Of a stretch of DNA of 64,000 nt, positions 10,139 through 24,500 are shown piece by piece. The stretch is from Euonymus europaeus (Eukaryota; Streptophyta; Magnoliopsida; Celastrales; Celastraceae), in assembly GCA_963580455.1 (NCBI GenBank), contig OY756965.1, positions 9,250,501-9,314,500 of the forward strand, read 5' to 3'. Position 1 is the first letter of the stretch; the number at the start of each line of letters is the position of its first letter. The notes under the pieces are model-generated. The model saw nothing but the letters and a program-made list of their open reading frames with translations, made no database searches and was not told the DNA's origin. The position numbers and the translations under genes were made by a program.

Positions 10139-13063
10139 TTAAAGGCTCCCAAATAGAGATTTGAGCAACTTCGGACGATCAAAGTTGCTCGGTGTACACT
10201 TTTTATTGTTCTTCTATGTCCAATTTTACGAGTATAAGCTTCGTAAATTATTTCGATGCCAAAACAACAACTTTCTATTACAAATGGACAAAACCGTTAA
10301 AAGCTCCTCCATATAGAGAGTTGAGCAACTTCGGACCATCAAAGTTACTCGGTGTACACTTTTTATTGTTCTTCTATGCCCAATGTTACGAGTATACGCT
10401 TCGTAGATTATTTCGATGCCAAAACACCAACTTTCTATGAAAAATGGACAAAACCGTTAATAGCTCCTCCATATAGCGAGTTGAGCAACTTCGGACCATC
10501 AAAGTTGCTCGGTGTAGACTTTTTATTGTTCTTCTATGTCCAATTTTACGAGTATAAGCTTCGTAGATTATTTCGATGACAAAACAACAACTTTCTATTA
10601 CAAATGGACAAAACCGTTAAAAGCTCCTCCATAGAGAGAGTTGAGCAACTTCGGACTATCAAAGTTTCTCGGTGTAAATTTTTATTGTTCTTCTATGTCC
10701 AATTTTACGAGTATAAGCTTCGTAGATTATTTCGATGCCAAAACACCAACTTTCTATGACAAATGGACAAAACCGTTTGAGGCTCGCAAAAAGAGAGTTG
10801 AGCAAATTCGGACCATCAAAGTTGCTCGGTGTACACTTTTTATTGTTCTTCTATGTCCAATTTTACGAGTATAAGCTTCGTAGATTATTTCGATGCCAAA
10901 ACAACAACTTTCTATTACAAATGGACAAAACCGTTAAAAGCTCCTCCATATAGAGAGTTGAGCAACTTCGGACCATCAAAGTTACTCGGTGTACACTTTT
11001 TATTGTTCTTCTATGCCCAATGTTACGAGTATACGCTTCCTAGATTATTTCGATGCCAAAACAACAACTTTCTTTTACAAATGGACAAAACCGTTAAAAG
11101 CTCCTCTATAGAGAGAGTTGAGCAACTTTGGACCATCAAAGTTGCTCGGTGTACACTTTTTATTAATCTTCTATGTTCAATGTTACGAGTATTAACTTCG
11201 TAGATTATTTCGATGCCAAAACAACAACTTTCTGTTTCAAATGGACAAAACCGTTAAAAGCTCCACCATAGAGAGAGTTGTGCAACTTCGGACCATCAAA
11301 GTTGTTCGGTGTACACTTTTTATTGTTCTTCTATGTCCAATTTTACGAGTATAAGCTTCCGAGATTATTTCGATGCCAAAACACCAACTTTCTATGACAA
11401 ATGGACAAAACCATTAAAAGCTCCTCCATATAGAGAGTTGAGCAACTTCGGACCATGAAAGTTACTCGGTGTACAATTTTTATTGTTCTTCTATGTCCAA
11501 TGTTACGAGTATAAGCTTCGTAGATTATTTCGATGCCAAAACAACAACTTTCTATTACAAATGGACAAAACCGTTAAAAGCTCCTCTATAGAGAGAGTTG
11601 AGCAACTTTGGACCATCAAAATTGCTCGGTGTACACTTTTTATTGTTCTTTTGTGTCAAATTTTATGAGTATAAGATTCGTAGATTATTTCGATGCCAAA
11701 ACAACAACTTTCTATGACAAATGGACAAAACCGTTTGAGGCTCGCAAATAGAGAGTTGAGCAACTTCGGACCATCAAAGTTGCTCGGTGTACACTTTTTT
11801 TTGTTCTTCTATGTCAAATTTTACGAGTATAAGCTTCGTAGATTATTTCGATGCCAAAACAACAACTTTCTATTACAAATGGACAAAACCGTTAAAAGCT
11901 CCTCCATATAGAGAGTTGAGCAACTTCGGACCATCAAAGTTACTCGGTGTACACTTTTTATTGTTCTTCTATGCCCAATGTTACGAGTATACGCTTCGTA
12001 GATTATTTCGATGCCAAAACAACAACTTTCTTTTACAAATGGACAAAACCGTTAAAAGCTCCTCTATAGAGAGAGTTGAGCAACTTTGGACCATCAAAGT
12101 TGCTCGGTGTACACTTTTTATTGTTCTTTTATGCCAAATTTTATGAGTATAAGATTCCGATATTTTTTGGATTCGAAAACACCAACTTTCTATGACAAAT
12201 GGACAAAACCATTAAAAGCTCCTACATATAGAGTGTTGAGCAACTTCGGACCATCAAAGTTGCTCAATTTACACTTTTTTTTAATCTTCTATGTTCAATG
12301 TGACGAGTATAAACTTCGTAGATTATTTCGATGCCAAAACAACAACTTTCTGTTACAAATGGACAAAACCGTTAAAAGCTCCACCATAGAGAGAGTTGTG
12401 CAACTTCGGACCATCAAAGTTGTTCGGTGTACACTTTTTATTGTTCTTCTATGTCCAATTTTACGAGTATAAGCTTCCGAGATTATTTCGATGCCAAAAC
12501 ACCAACTTTCTATGACAAATGGACAAAACCCTTAAAAGCTCCTCCATATAGAGAGTTGAGCAACTTCGGACCATCAAAGTTACTCGGTGTACACTTTTTA
12601 TTGTTCTTCTATGTCCAATGTTACGAGTATAAGGTTTCGTTATTATTTCGATGCCAAAACAACAACTTTCTATGACAAATGGACAAAACCATTAAAAGCT
12701 CCTACATATAGAGTGTTGAGCAACTTCGGACCATCAAAGTTGCTCAATGTACACTTTTTATTAATCTTCTATGTTCAATGTTACGAGTATAAACTTCGTA
12801 TATTATTTCGATGCCAAAACAACAACTTTCTGTTACAAATGGACAAAACCGTTAAAAGCTCCACCATAGAGAGAGTTGTGCAACTTCGGACCATCAAAGT
12901 TGTTCGGTGTACACTTTTTATTGTTCTTCTATGTCCAATTTTACGAGTATAAGCTTCCGTTATTATTTCGATGCCAAAACACCAACTTTCTATTACAAAT
13001 GGAAAACCGTTAAAAGCTCCTCCATATAGAGATTTGAGCAACTTCGGACCATCAAAGTTACTC
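10139..13063 (+). repeat. Mosaic satellite segment without a clear higher-order unit
   Basis: About 18 monomers of subtypes A, B, C, E, F, G and H in an irregular order. It includes the first GGTGTAAATTTTT monomer (near 10672, one base shorter at the motif), two F-G-H-like cassettes (12106-12585 and a related run to 12960) and a 158-bp E copy at about 11670-11780. Only short stretches match elsewhere at a constant offset. No gene or other element is visible. Confidence 0.75.
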
Positions 13064-13864
13064 GGTGTACACTTTTTATTGTTCTTTTATGTCCAACGTT
13101 ACGAGTATACGCTTCGTAGATTATTTCGATGCCGAAACAACAACTTTCTATTACAAATGGACAAAACCGTTAAAAGCTCCTCTATAGAGAGAGTTGAGCA
13201 ACTTTGGACCATCAAAATTGCTCGGTGTACACTTTTTATTTTTCTTTTATGTCAAATTTTATGAGTATAAGATTCGTAGATTATTTCGATGCCAAAACAA
13301 CAACTTTCTATGACAAATGGACAAAACCGTTAAATGCCCCTCCATATAGAGAGTTGAGCAACTTCGGACCATCAAAGTTGCTCGGTGTACACTTTTTATT
13401 GTTCTTCTATGTCCAATTTTACGAGTATAAGGTTTCGTTATTATTTCGATGCCAAAACAACAACTGCTATGACAAATGGACAAAACCGTTAAAAGCACCC
13501 AAATAGAGAGAGTTGAGCAATTTCGAACCATCAAAGTTGCTCGGTGTACACTTTTTATTGTTCTTCTATGTCCAATTTTACGAGAATAAGCTTCGTAGAT
13601 TATTTCGATGCCAAAACACCAATTTTCTATGACAATTGGACAAAACCGTTAAAAGCTCCTCCATATAGAGAGTTGAGCAACTTCGGACCATCAAAGTTGC
13701 TCAATGTACACTTTTTATTAATCTTCTATGTTCAATGTTACGAGTATAAACTTCATAGATTATTTCGATGCCAAAACAACAACTTTCTGTTACTAATGGA
13801 CAAAACCGTTAAAAGCTCTCCACCATAGAGAGAGTTGTGCAACTTCGGACCATCAAAGTTACTC
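13064..13864 (+). repeat. 5-monomer unit, 801 bp, copy 1
   Basis: The order is B-like (CCAACGTTACGAG, GCCGAAAC), C, D (AACAACAACTGCTATG), an E/A hybrid with CGAGAATAAG, and G. The next unit starts 801 bp later. The odd length comes from a CT duplication near 13816 (AGCTCTCCACC). Shared rare markers are TAAATGCCCC, ACTGCTATG and CGAGAATAAG. Confidence 0.87.
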
Positions 13865-14663
13865 GGTGTACACTTTTTATTGTTCTTTTATGTCCAACGT
13901 TACGAGTATACGCTTCGTAGATTATTTCGATGCCGAAACAACAACTTTCTATTACAAATGGACAAAACCGTTAAAAGCTCCTCTATAGAGAGAGTTGAGC
14001 AACTTTGGACCATCAAAATTGCTCGGTGTACACTTTTTATTGTTCTTTTATGTCAAATTTTATGAGTATAAGATTCGTAGATTATTTCGATGCCAAAACA
14101 ACAACTTTCTATGACAAATGGACAAAACCGTTAAATGCCCCTCCATATAGAGAGTTGAGCAACTTCGGACCATCAAAGTTGCTCGGTGTACACTTTTTAT
14201 TGTTCTTCTATGTCCAATTTTACGAGTATAAGGTTTCGTTATTATTTCGATGCCAAAACAACAACTGCTATGACAAATGGACAAAACCGTTAAAAGCAGC
14301 CAAATAGAGAGAGTTAAGCAATTTCGAATCATCAAAGTTGCTCGGTGTACACTTTTTATTGTTCTTCTATGTCCAATTTTACGAGAATAAGCTTCGTAGA
14401 TTATTTCGATGCCAAAACACCGACTTTCTATGACAATTGGACAAAACCGTTAAAAGCTCCTCCATATAGAGAGTTGAGCAACTTCGGACCATCAAAGTTG
14501 CTCAATATACACTTTTTATTAATCTTCTATGTTCAATGTTACGAGTATAAACTTCGTAGATTATTTTGATGCCAAAACAACAACTTTCTGTTACAAATGG
14601 ACAAAACCGTTAAAAGCTCCACCATAGAGAGAGTTGTGCAACTTCGGACCATCAAAGTTACTC
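13865..14663 (+). repeat. 5-monomer unit, 799 bp, copy 2
   Basis: Same subtype order and rare markers (TAAATGCCCC, ACTGCTATG, CGAGAATAAG) as 13064-13864. Its fifth monomer begins CTCAATATAC and has TTTTGATGCC. Confidence 0.87.
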
Positions 14664-15300
14664 GGTGTACACTTTTTATTGTTCTTTTATGTCCAACGTT
14701 ACGAGTATACGCTTCATAGATTATTTCGATGCCGAAACAACAACTTTCTATTACAAATGGACAAAACCGTTAAAAGCTCCTCTATAGAGAGAGTTGAGCA
14801 ACTTTGGACCATCAAAATTGCTCGGTGTACACTTTTTATTTTTCTTTTATGTCAAATTTTATGAGTATAAGATTCGTAGATTATTTCGATGCCAAAACAA
14901 CAACTTTCTATGACAAATGGACAAAACCGTTAAATGCCCCTCCATATAGAGAGTTGAGCAACTTCGGACCATCAAAGTTGCTCGGTGTACACTTTTTATT
15001 GTTCTTCTACGTCCAATTTTACGAGTATAAGGTTTCGTTATTATTTCGATGCCAAAACAACAACTGCTATGACAAATGGACAAAACCGTTAAAAGCACCC
15101 AAATAGAGAGAGTTGAGCAATTTCGAACCATCAAAGTTGCTCGGTGTACACTTTTTATTGTTCTTCTATGTCCAATTTTACGAGAATAAGCTTCGTAGAT
15201 TATTTCGATGCCAAAACACCAACTTTCTATGACAATTGGACAAAACCGTTAGAGGCTCCCAAATAGAGATTTGAGCAACTTCGGAGCATCAAAGTTGCTC
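14664..15300 (+). repeat. 5-monomer unit, partial copy 3 (4 monomers)
   Basis: The first four monomers match copies 1 and 2 at offsets of 1600 and 799 bp. The fourth ends with TTAGAGGCTCCC and GATTTGAGC and runs into a CGTAAATT-type monomer in place of subtype G. The unit is therefore cut short at its fourth monomer. Confidence 0.83.
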
Positions 15301-15940
15301 GGTGTACACTTTTTATTGTTCTTCTATGTCCAATTTTACGAGTATAAGCTTCGTAAATTATTTCGATGCCAAAACAACAACTTTCTATTACAAATGGACA
15401 AAACCGTTAAAAGCTCCTCCATATAGAGAGTTGAGCAACTTCGGACCATCAAAGTTACTCGGTGTACACTTTTTATTGTTCTTCTATGCCCAATGTTACG
15501 AGTATACGCTTCGTAGATTATTTCGATGCCAAAACAACAACTTTCTATTACAAATGGACAAAACCGTTAAAAGCTCCTCTATAGAGAGAGTTGAGCAACT
15601 TTGGACCATCAAAGTTGCTCGGTGTACACTTTTTATTGTTCTTTTATGTCAAATTTTATGAGTATAAGATTTTGATATTTTTTCGATTCCAAAACACCAA
15701 CTTTCTATGACAAATGGACAAAACCGTTAAAAGCTCCTACATATAGAGTGTTGAGCAACTTCGGACCATCAAAGTTGCTCAATGTACACTTTTTATTAAT
15801 CTTCTATGTTCAATGTTACGAGTATAAACTTCGTAGATTATTTCGATGCCAAAACAACAACTTTCTGTTACAAATGGACAAAACCGTTAAAAGCTCCACC
15901 ATAGAGAGAGTTGTGCAACTTCGGACCATCAAAGTTGTTC
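15301..15940 (+). repeat. Four-monomer linker (CGTAAATT, B, F-like, G)
   Basis: Four 160-bp monomers link the 5-mer block to the large segmental duplication. The first has CTTCGTAAATT, and the third is an F relative reading GATTTTGATATT. The same order of monomers recurs near 19130-19769, 24557-25195 and 37953-38592. Confidence 0.8.
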
Positions 15941-17377
15941 GGTGTACACTTTTTATTGTTCTTCTATGTCCAATTTTACGAGTATAAGCTTCCGAGATTA
16001 TTTCGATGCCAAAACACCAACTTTCTATGACAAATGGACAAAACCATTAAAAGCTCCTCCATATAGAGAGTTGAGCAACTTCGGACCATCAAAGTTACTC
16101 GGTGTACACTTTTTATTGTTCTTCTATGTCCAATGTTACAAGTATAAGCTTCGTAGATTATTTCGATGCCAAAACAACAACTTTCTATTCCAAATGGAAA
16201 AAACTGTTAAAAGCTCCTCCATAGAGAGAGTTGAGCAACTTCGGACTATCAAAGTTGCTCCGTGTAAATTTTTATTGTTCTTCTATGTCCAATTTTACGA
16301 GTATAAGCCTCGTAGATTATTTCGATGCCAAAACACCAACTTTCTATGACAAATGGACAAAACCGTTTGAGGCTCGCAAATAGAGAGTTGAGCAACTTCG
16401 GACCATCAAAGTTGCTCGGTGTACACTTTTTATTCTTCTTCTATGTCCAATTTTACGAGTATAAGCTTCGTAGATTATTTCGATGCCAAAACAACAACTT
16501 TCTATTACAAATGGACAAAACCGTTAAAAGCTCCTCCATATAGAGATTTGAGCAACTTCGAACGATCAAAGTTGCTCGGTGTACACTTTTTATTGTTCTT
16601 CTATGTCCAATTTTACGAGTATAAGCTTCGTAAATTATTTCGATGCCAAAACAACAACTTTCTATTACAAATGGACAAAACCGTTAAAAGCTCCTCCATA
16701 TAGAGAGTTGAGCAACTTCGGACCATCAAAGTTACTCGGTGTACACTTTTTATTGTTCTTCTATGCCCAATGTTACGAGTATACGCTTCGTAGATTATTT
16801 CGATGCCAAAACAACAACTTTCTATGAAAAATGGACAAAACCGTTAATAGCTCCTCCATATAGAGAGTTGAGCAACTTCAGACCATCAAAGTTGCTCGGT
16901 GTATACTTTTTATTGTTCTTCTATGTCCAATTTAACGAGTATAAAGCTTTCGTTATTATTTCGATGCCAAAACACCACTTTCTATGATAAATGGACAAAA
17001 CCGTTAAAAGATCCCAAATAGAGAGAGTTGAGCAACTTCGGGGCATCAAAGTTGCTCGGTGTACACTTTTTATTGTTTTTCTATGTCCAATTTTACGAGT
17101 ATAAGCTTCGTAAATTATTTCGATGCCAAAACAACAACTTTCTATGACAAATGGACGAAACCGTTAAAAGCTCCTCCATATAGAGAGTTGAGCAACTTCG
17201 GACCATCAAAGTTACTCGGTGTACACTTTTTATTAATCTTCTATGTTCAATGTTACGAGTATAAACTTCGTAGATTATTTCGATGCCAAAACAACAACTT
17301 TCTGTTTCAAATGGACAAAACCGTTAAAAGCTCCACCATAGAGAGAGTTGTGCAACTTCGGACCATCAAAGTTGCTC

Positions 17378-17535
17378 GGTGTACACTTTTTATTGTTCTT
17401 CTATGTCCAATTTTACGAGTATAAGCTTCGTAGATTATTTCGATGGCAAAACACCAACTTTCTATGACAATTGGACAAAACAGTTAGAGGCTCCCAAATA
17501 GAGATTTGAGCAACTTCGGACCATCAATGTTGCTC
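17378..17535 (+). repeat. Extra 158-bp monomer present only in copy 1
   Basis: This monomer explains why the copy offset falls from 5583 to 5425 bp. It carries ATGGCAAAACACC, AAACAGTTAGAGG, GATTTGAGC and ATCAATGTTGC. The same combination is found in the monomer beginning about 18178 and its copy near 23603, and again near 28878. It therefore looks copied in from a neighbour about 800 bp away, or lost from copy 2. Confidence 0.85.
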
Positions 17536-20409
17536 GGTGTACACTTTTTATTGTTCTTCTATGTCCAATTTTACGAGTATAAGCTTCCGAGATTATTTCG
17601 ATGCCAAAACACCAACTTTCTATGACAAATGGACAAAACCATTAAAAGCTCCTCCATATAGAGAGTTGAGCAACTTCGGACCATGAAAGTTACTCGGTGT
17701 ACACTTTTTATTGTTCTTCTATGTCCAATGTTACGAGTATAAGCTTCGTAGATTATTTCGATGCCAAAACAACAACTTTCTATTACAAATGGACAAAACC
17801 GTTAAAAGCTCCTCTATAGAGAGAGTTGAGCAACTTTGGACCATCAAAATTGCTCGGTATACACTTTTTATTGTTCTTTTGTGTCAAATTTTATGAGTAT
17901 AAGATTCGTAGATTATTTCGATGCCAAAACAACAACTTTCTATGACAAATGGACAAAACCGTTAAAAGCCCTTCCATATAGAGAGTTGAGCAACTTCGGA
18001 CCATCAAAGTTGCTCGGTGTACACTTTTTATTGTTCTTCTATGTCCAATTTTACGAGTATAAGGTTTCGTTATTATTTCGATGCCAAAACAACAACTTCT
18101 ATGACAAATGGACAAAACCGTTAAAAGCTCCCAAATAGAGAGAGTTGAGCAATTTCGGACCATCAAAGTTGCTCGGTGTACACTTTTTATTGTTCTTCTA
18201 TGTCCAATTTTACGAGTATAAGCTTCGTAGATTATTTCGATGGCAAAACACCAACTTTCTATGACAATTGGACAAAACAGTTAGAGGCTCCCAAATAGAG
18301 ATTTGAGCAACTTCGGACCATCAATGTTGCTCGGTGTACACTTTTTATTGTTCTTCTATGTCCAATTTTACGAGTATAAGCTTCGTAAATTATTTCGATG
18401 CCAAAACAACAACTTTCTATTACAAATGGACAAAACCGTTAAAAGCTCCTCCATATAGAGAGTTGAGCAACTTCGGACCATCAAAGTTACTCGGTGTACA
18501 CTTTTTATTGTTCTTCTATGCCCAATGTTACGAGTATACGTTTCGTAGATTATTTCGATGCCGAAACAACAACTTTCTATTACAAATGGACAAAACCGTT
18601 AAAAGCTCCTCTATAGAGAGAGTTGAGCAACTTTGGACCATCAAAATTGCTCGGTGTACACTTTTTATTGTTCTTTTATGTCAAATTTTATGAGTATAAG
18701 ATTCGTAGATTATTTTGATGCCAAAACAACAACTTTCTATGACAAATGGACAAAACCGTTAAAAGCCCCTCCATATAGAGAGTTGAGCAACTTCGGACCA
18801 TCAAAGTTGCTCGGTGTACACTTTTTATTGTTCTTCTATGTCCAATTTTACGAGTATAAGGTTTCGTTATTATTTCGATGCCAAAACAACAACTTCTATG
18901 ACAAATGGACAAAACCGTTAAAAGCTCCCAAATAGAGAGAGTTGAGCAATTTCGGACCATCAAAGTTGCTCGGTGTACACTTTTTATTGTTCTTCTATGT
19001 CCAATTTTACGAGTATAAGCTTCCTAGATTATTTCGATGCCAAAACACCAACATTCTATGACAATTGGACAAAACCGTTAGAGGCTCCCAAATAGAGATT
19101 TGAGCAACTTCGGACCATCAAAGTTGCTCGGTGTACACTTTTTATTGTTCTTCTATGTCCAATTTTACGAGTATAAGCTTCGTAAAGTATTTCGATGCCA
19201 AAACAACAACTTTCTATTACAAATGGACAAAACCGTTAAAAGCTCCTCCATATAGAGAGTTGAGCAACTTCGGACCATCAAAGTTACTCGGTGTACACTT
19301 TTTATTGTTCTTCTATGCCCAATGTTACGAGTATACGCTTGGTAGATTATTTCGATGCCAAAACAACAACTTTCTATTACAAATGGGCAAAACCGTTAAA
19401 AGCTCCTCTATAGAGAGAGTTGAGCAACTTTGGACCATCAAAGTTGCTCGGTGTACACTTTTTATTGTTCTTTTATGTCAAATTTTATGAGTATAAGATT
19501 CCGATATTTTTTCGATTCCAAAACACCAACTTTCTATGACAAATGGACAAAACCATTAAAAGCTCCTACATATAGAGTGTTGAGCAACTTCGGACCATCA
19601 AAGTTGCTCAATGTACACTTTTTATTAATCTTCTATGTTCAATGTTACGAGTATAAACTTCGTAGATTATTTCGATGCCAAAACAACAACTTTCTGTTAC
19701 AAATGTACAAAACCGTTAAAAGCTCCACCATAGAGAGAGTTGTGAAACTTCGGACCATCAAAGTTGTTCGGTGTACACTTTTTATTGTTCTTCTATGTCC
19801 AATTTTACGAGTATAAGCTTCCGAGATTATTTCGATGCCAAAACACCAACTTTCTATGACAAATGGACAAAACCATTAAAAGCTCCTCCATATAAAGAGT
19901 TGAGCAACTTCGGACCATCAAAGTTACTCGGTGTACACTTTTTATTGTTCTTCTATGTCCAATGTTACGAGTATAAGCTTCGTAGATTATTTCGATGCCA
20001 AAACAACAACTTTCTATTACAAATGGACAAAACCGTTAAAAGCTCCTCTATAGAAAGAGTTGAGCAACTTTGGACCATCAAAGTTGCTCGGTGTACACTT
20101 TTTATTGTTTTTCTATGTCCAATTTTACGAGTATAAGCTTCGTAGATTATTTCGATGCCAAAACACCAACTTTCTATGACAAATGGACAAAACCATTAAA
20201 AGCTCCTCCATATAGAGAGTTGAGCAACTTTGGACCATCAAAGTTCCTCGGTGTACACTTTTTATTGTTCTTCTATGTATAATGTTACGAGTATAAGCTT
20301 CGTAGATTATTTCGATGCCAAAACAACAACTTTCTTTTACAAATGAACAAAACCGTTAAAAGCTCCTCCATAGAGAGTGTTGTGGAACTTTGGACCATCA
20401 AAGTTGCTC

Positions 20410-21523
20410 GGTGTACACTTTTTATTGTTCTTCTATGTCCAATGTTACGAGTATAAGCTTCGTAGATTATTTCGATGCCAAAACAACAACTTTCTATTAC
20501 AAATGGACAAAACCGTTAAAAGCTCCTGCATAGAGAGAGTTGAGCAACTTCAGACTCTCAAAGTTGCTCGGTGTAAATTTTTATTGTTCTTCTATGTCCA
20601 ATTTTACGAGTATAAGCTTCGTAGATTATTTCGATGCCAAAACACCAACTTTCTATGACAAATGGACAAAACCGTTAGAGGCTCCCAAATAGAGAGTTGA
20701 GCAACTTCGGACCATCAAAGTTGCTCGGTGTACACTTTTTATTGTTCTTCTATGTCCAATTTTACGAGTATAAGCTTCCGAGATTATTTCGATGCCAAAA
20801 CACCAATTTTCTATGACAAATGGACAAAACCGTTAGAGGCTCCCAAATAGAGAGTTGAGCAACTTCGGACCATCAAAGTTGCTCGGTGTACACTTTTTAT
20901 TGTTCTTCTATGTCCAATTTTACGAGTATAAGCTTCGTAGATTATTTCGATGGCAAAACAACAACTTTCTATTACAAATGGATAAAACCGTTAAAAGCTC
21001 CTCCATATAGAGAATTGAGCAACTTCGGACCATCAAAGTTACTCGGTGTACACTTTTTATTGTTCTTCTATGTCCAATGTTACGAGTATACGCTTCATAG
21101 ATTATTTCGATGCCAAAACAACAACTTTCTATTACAAATGGACAAAACCGTTAAAAGCTCCTCTATAGTGAGAGTTGAGCAACTTTGGACCATCACAGTT
21201 GCTCGGTGTACACTTTTTATTGTTCTTTTATGTCAAATTTTATGTGTATAAGATTCCGATATTTTTTCGATTCCAAATACCAACTTTCTATGACAAATGG
21301 ACAAAACCATTAAAAGCTCCTCCATATAGAGAGTTGAGCAACTTCGGACCATCAAAGTTCCTCGGTGTACACTTTTTATTGTTCTTCTATGTATAATGTT
21401 ACGAGTATAAGCTTCGTAGATTATTTCGATGCCAAAACAACAACTTTCTTTTACAAATGAACAAAACCGTTAAAAGCTCCTCCATAGAGAGTGTTGTGGA
21501 ACTTTGGACCATCAAAGTTGCTC
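20410..21523 (+). repeat. 7-monomer unit, 1114 bp, copy within segmental copy 1
   Basis: Markers are CTATGTATAATGTTACGAG, TGAACAAAACC, GAGTGTTGTGGAAC, CTCAAAGTTGC followed by GGTGTAAATTTTT, ATGGCAAAACAAC and TTCCAAATACC. The TATAATG marker at 20277 recurs at 21391, 25703, 26817 and 27931, that is at 1114-bp steps inside each copy. Confidence 0.87.
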
Positions 21524-24500
21524 GGTGTACACTTTTTATTGTTCTTCTATGTCCAATTTTACGAGTATAAGCTTCCGAGATTATTTCGATGCCAAAACAC
21601 CAACTTTCTATGACAAATGGACAAAACCATTAAAAGCTCCTCCATATAGAGAGTTGAGCAACTTCGGACCATCAAAGTTACTCGGTGTACACTTTTTATT
21701 GTTCTTCTATGTCCAATGTTACAAGTATAAGCTTCGTAGATTATTTCGATGCCAAAACAACAACTTTCTATTCCAAATGGAAAAAACTGTTAAAAGCTCC
21801 TCCATAGAGAGAGTTGAGCAACTTCGGACTATCAAAGTTGCTCGGTGTAAATTTTTATTGTTCTTCTATGTCCAATTTTACGAGTATAAGCTTCGTAGAT
21901 TATTTCGATGCCAAAACACCAACTTTCTATGACAAATGGACAAAACCGTTTGAGGCTCGCAAATAGAGAGTTGAGCAACTTCGGACCATCAAAGTTGCTC
22001 GGTGTACACTTTTTATTCTTCTTCTATGTCCAATTTTACGAGTATAAGCTTCGTAGATTATTTCGATGCCAAAACAACAACTTTCTATTACAAATGGACA
22101 AAACCGTTAAAAGCTCCTCCATATAGAGATTTGAGCAACTTCGAACGATCAAAGTTGCTCGGTGTACACTTTTTATTGTTCTTCTATGTCCAATTTTACG
22201 AGTATAAGCTTCGTAAATTATTTCGATGCCAAAACAACAACTTTCTATTACAAATGGACAAAACCGTTAAAAGCTCCTCCATATAGAGAGTTGAGCAACT
22301 TCGGACCATCAAAGTTACTCGGTGTACACTTTTTATTGTTCTTCTATGCCCAATGTTACGAGTATACGCTTCGTAGATTATTTCGATGCCAAAACAACAA
22401 CTTTCTATGAAAAATGGACAAAACCGTTAATAGCTCCTCCATATAGAGAGTTGAGCAACTTCGGACCATCAAAGTTGCTCGGTGTATACTTTTTATTGTT
22501 CTTCTATGTCCAATTTAACGAGTATAAAGCTTTCGTTATTATTTCGATGCCAAAACACCACTTTCTATGATAAATGGACAAAACCGTTAAAAGATCCCAA
22601 ATAGAGAGAGTTGAGCAACTTCGGGGCATCAAAGTTGCTCGGTGTACACTTTTTATTGTTTTTCTATGTCCAATTTTACGAGTATAAGCTTCGTAAATTA
22701 TTTCGATGCCAAAACAACAACTTTCTATGACAAATGGACGAAACCGTTAAAAGCTCCTCCATATAGAGAGTTGAGCAACTTCGGACCATCAAAGTTACTC
22801 GGTGTACACTTTTTATTAATCTTCTATGTTCAATGTTACGAGTATAAACTTCGTAGATTATTTCGATGCCAAAACAACAACTTTCTGTTTCAAATGGACA
22901 AAACCGTTAAAAGCTCCACCATAGAGAGAGTTGTGCAACTTCGGACCATCAAAGTTGTTCGGTGTACACTTTTTATTGTTCTTCTATGTCCAATTTTACG
23001 AGTATAAGCTTCCGAGATTATTTCGATGCCAAAACACCAACTTTCTATGACAAATGGACAAAACCATTAAAAGCTCCTCCATATAGAGAGTTGAGCAACT
23101 TCGGACCATGAAAGTTACTCGGTGTACACTTTTTATTGTTCTTCTATGTCCAATGTTACGAGTATAAGCTTCGTAGATTATTTCGATGCCAAAACAACAA
23201 CTTTTTATTACAAATGGACAAAACCGTTAAAAGCTCCTCTATAGAGAGAGTTGAGCAACTTTGGACCATCAAAATTGCTCGGTATACACTTTTTATTGTT
23301 CTTTTGTGTCAAATTTTATGAGTATAAGATTCGTAGATTATTTCGATGCCAAAACAACAACTTTCTATGACAAATGGACAAAACCGTTAAAAGCCCTTCC
23401 ATATAGAGAGTTGAGCAACTTCGGACCATCAAAGTTGCTCGGTGTACACTTTTTATTGTTCTTCTATGTCCAATTTTACGAGTATAAGGTTTCGTTATTA
23501 TTTCGATGCCAAAACAACAACTTCTATGACAAATGGACAAAACCGTTAAAAGCTCCCAAATAGAGAGAGTTGAGCAATTTCGGACCATCAAAGTTGCTCG
23601 GTGTACACTTTTTATTGTTCTTCTATGTCCAATTTTACGAGTATAAGCTTCGTAGATTATTTCGATGGCAAAACACCAACTTTCTATGACAATTGGACAA
23701 AACAGTTAGAGGCTCCCAAATAGAGATTTGAGCAACTTCGGACCATCAATGTTGCTCGGTGTACACTTTTTATTGTTCTTCTATGTCCAATTTTACGAGT
23801 ATAAGCTTCGTAAATTATTTCGATGCCAAAACAACAACTTTCTATTACAAATGGACAAAACCGTTAAAAGCTCCTCCATATAGAGAGTTGAGCAACTTCG
23901 GACCATCAAAGTTACTCGGTGTACACTTTTTATTGTTCTTCTATGCCCAATGTTACGAGTATACGTTTCGTAGATTATTTCGATGCCGAAACAACAACTT
24001 TCTATTACAAATGGACAAAACCGTTAAAAGCTCCTCTATAGAGAGAGTTGAGCAACTTTGGACCATCAAAATTGCTCGGTGTACACTTTTTATTGTTCTT
24101 TTATGTCAAATTTTATGAGTATAAGATTCGTAGATTATTTTGATGCCAAAACAACAACTTTCTATGACAAATGGACAAAACCGTTAAAAGCCCCTCCATA
24201 TAGAGAGTTGAGCAACTTCGGACCATCAAAGTTGCTCGGTGTACACTTTTTATTGTTCTTCTATGTCCAATTTTACGAGTATAAGGTTTCGTTATTATTT
24301 CGATGCCAAAACAACAACTTCTATGACAAATGGACAAAACCGTTAAAAGCTCCCAAATAGAGAGAGTTGAGCAATTTCGGACCATCAAAGTTGCTCGGTG
24401 TACACTTTTTATTGTTCTTCTATGTCCAATTTTACGAGTATAAGCTTCCTAGATTATTTCGATGCCAAAACACCAACATTCTATGACAATTGGACAAAAC

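Larger units (their letters stand above)
15941..21523 (+). repeat. Large segmental duplication, copy 1 (5583 bp, 35 monomers)
   Basis: The monomer order from 15941 repeats from 21524. The offset is 5583 bp up to about 17378, 5425 bp after that, and 5426 bp after about 19142. I noticed only a small number of substitutions, for example CTCCGTG versus CTCGGTG near 16259/21842 and TTCAGACC versus TTCGGACC near 16878/22461. Copy 1 holds one extra monomer at 17378-17535. Its last seven monomers (20410-21523) are themselves a higher-order unit. Confidence 0.9.
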
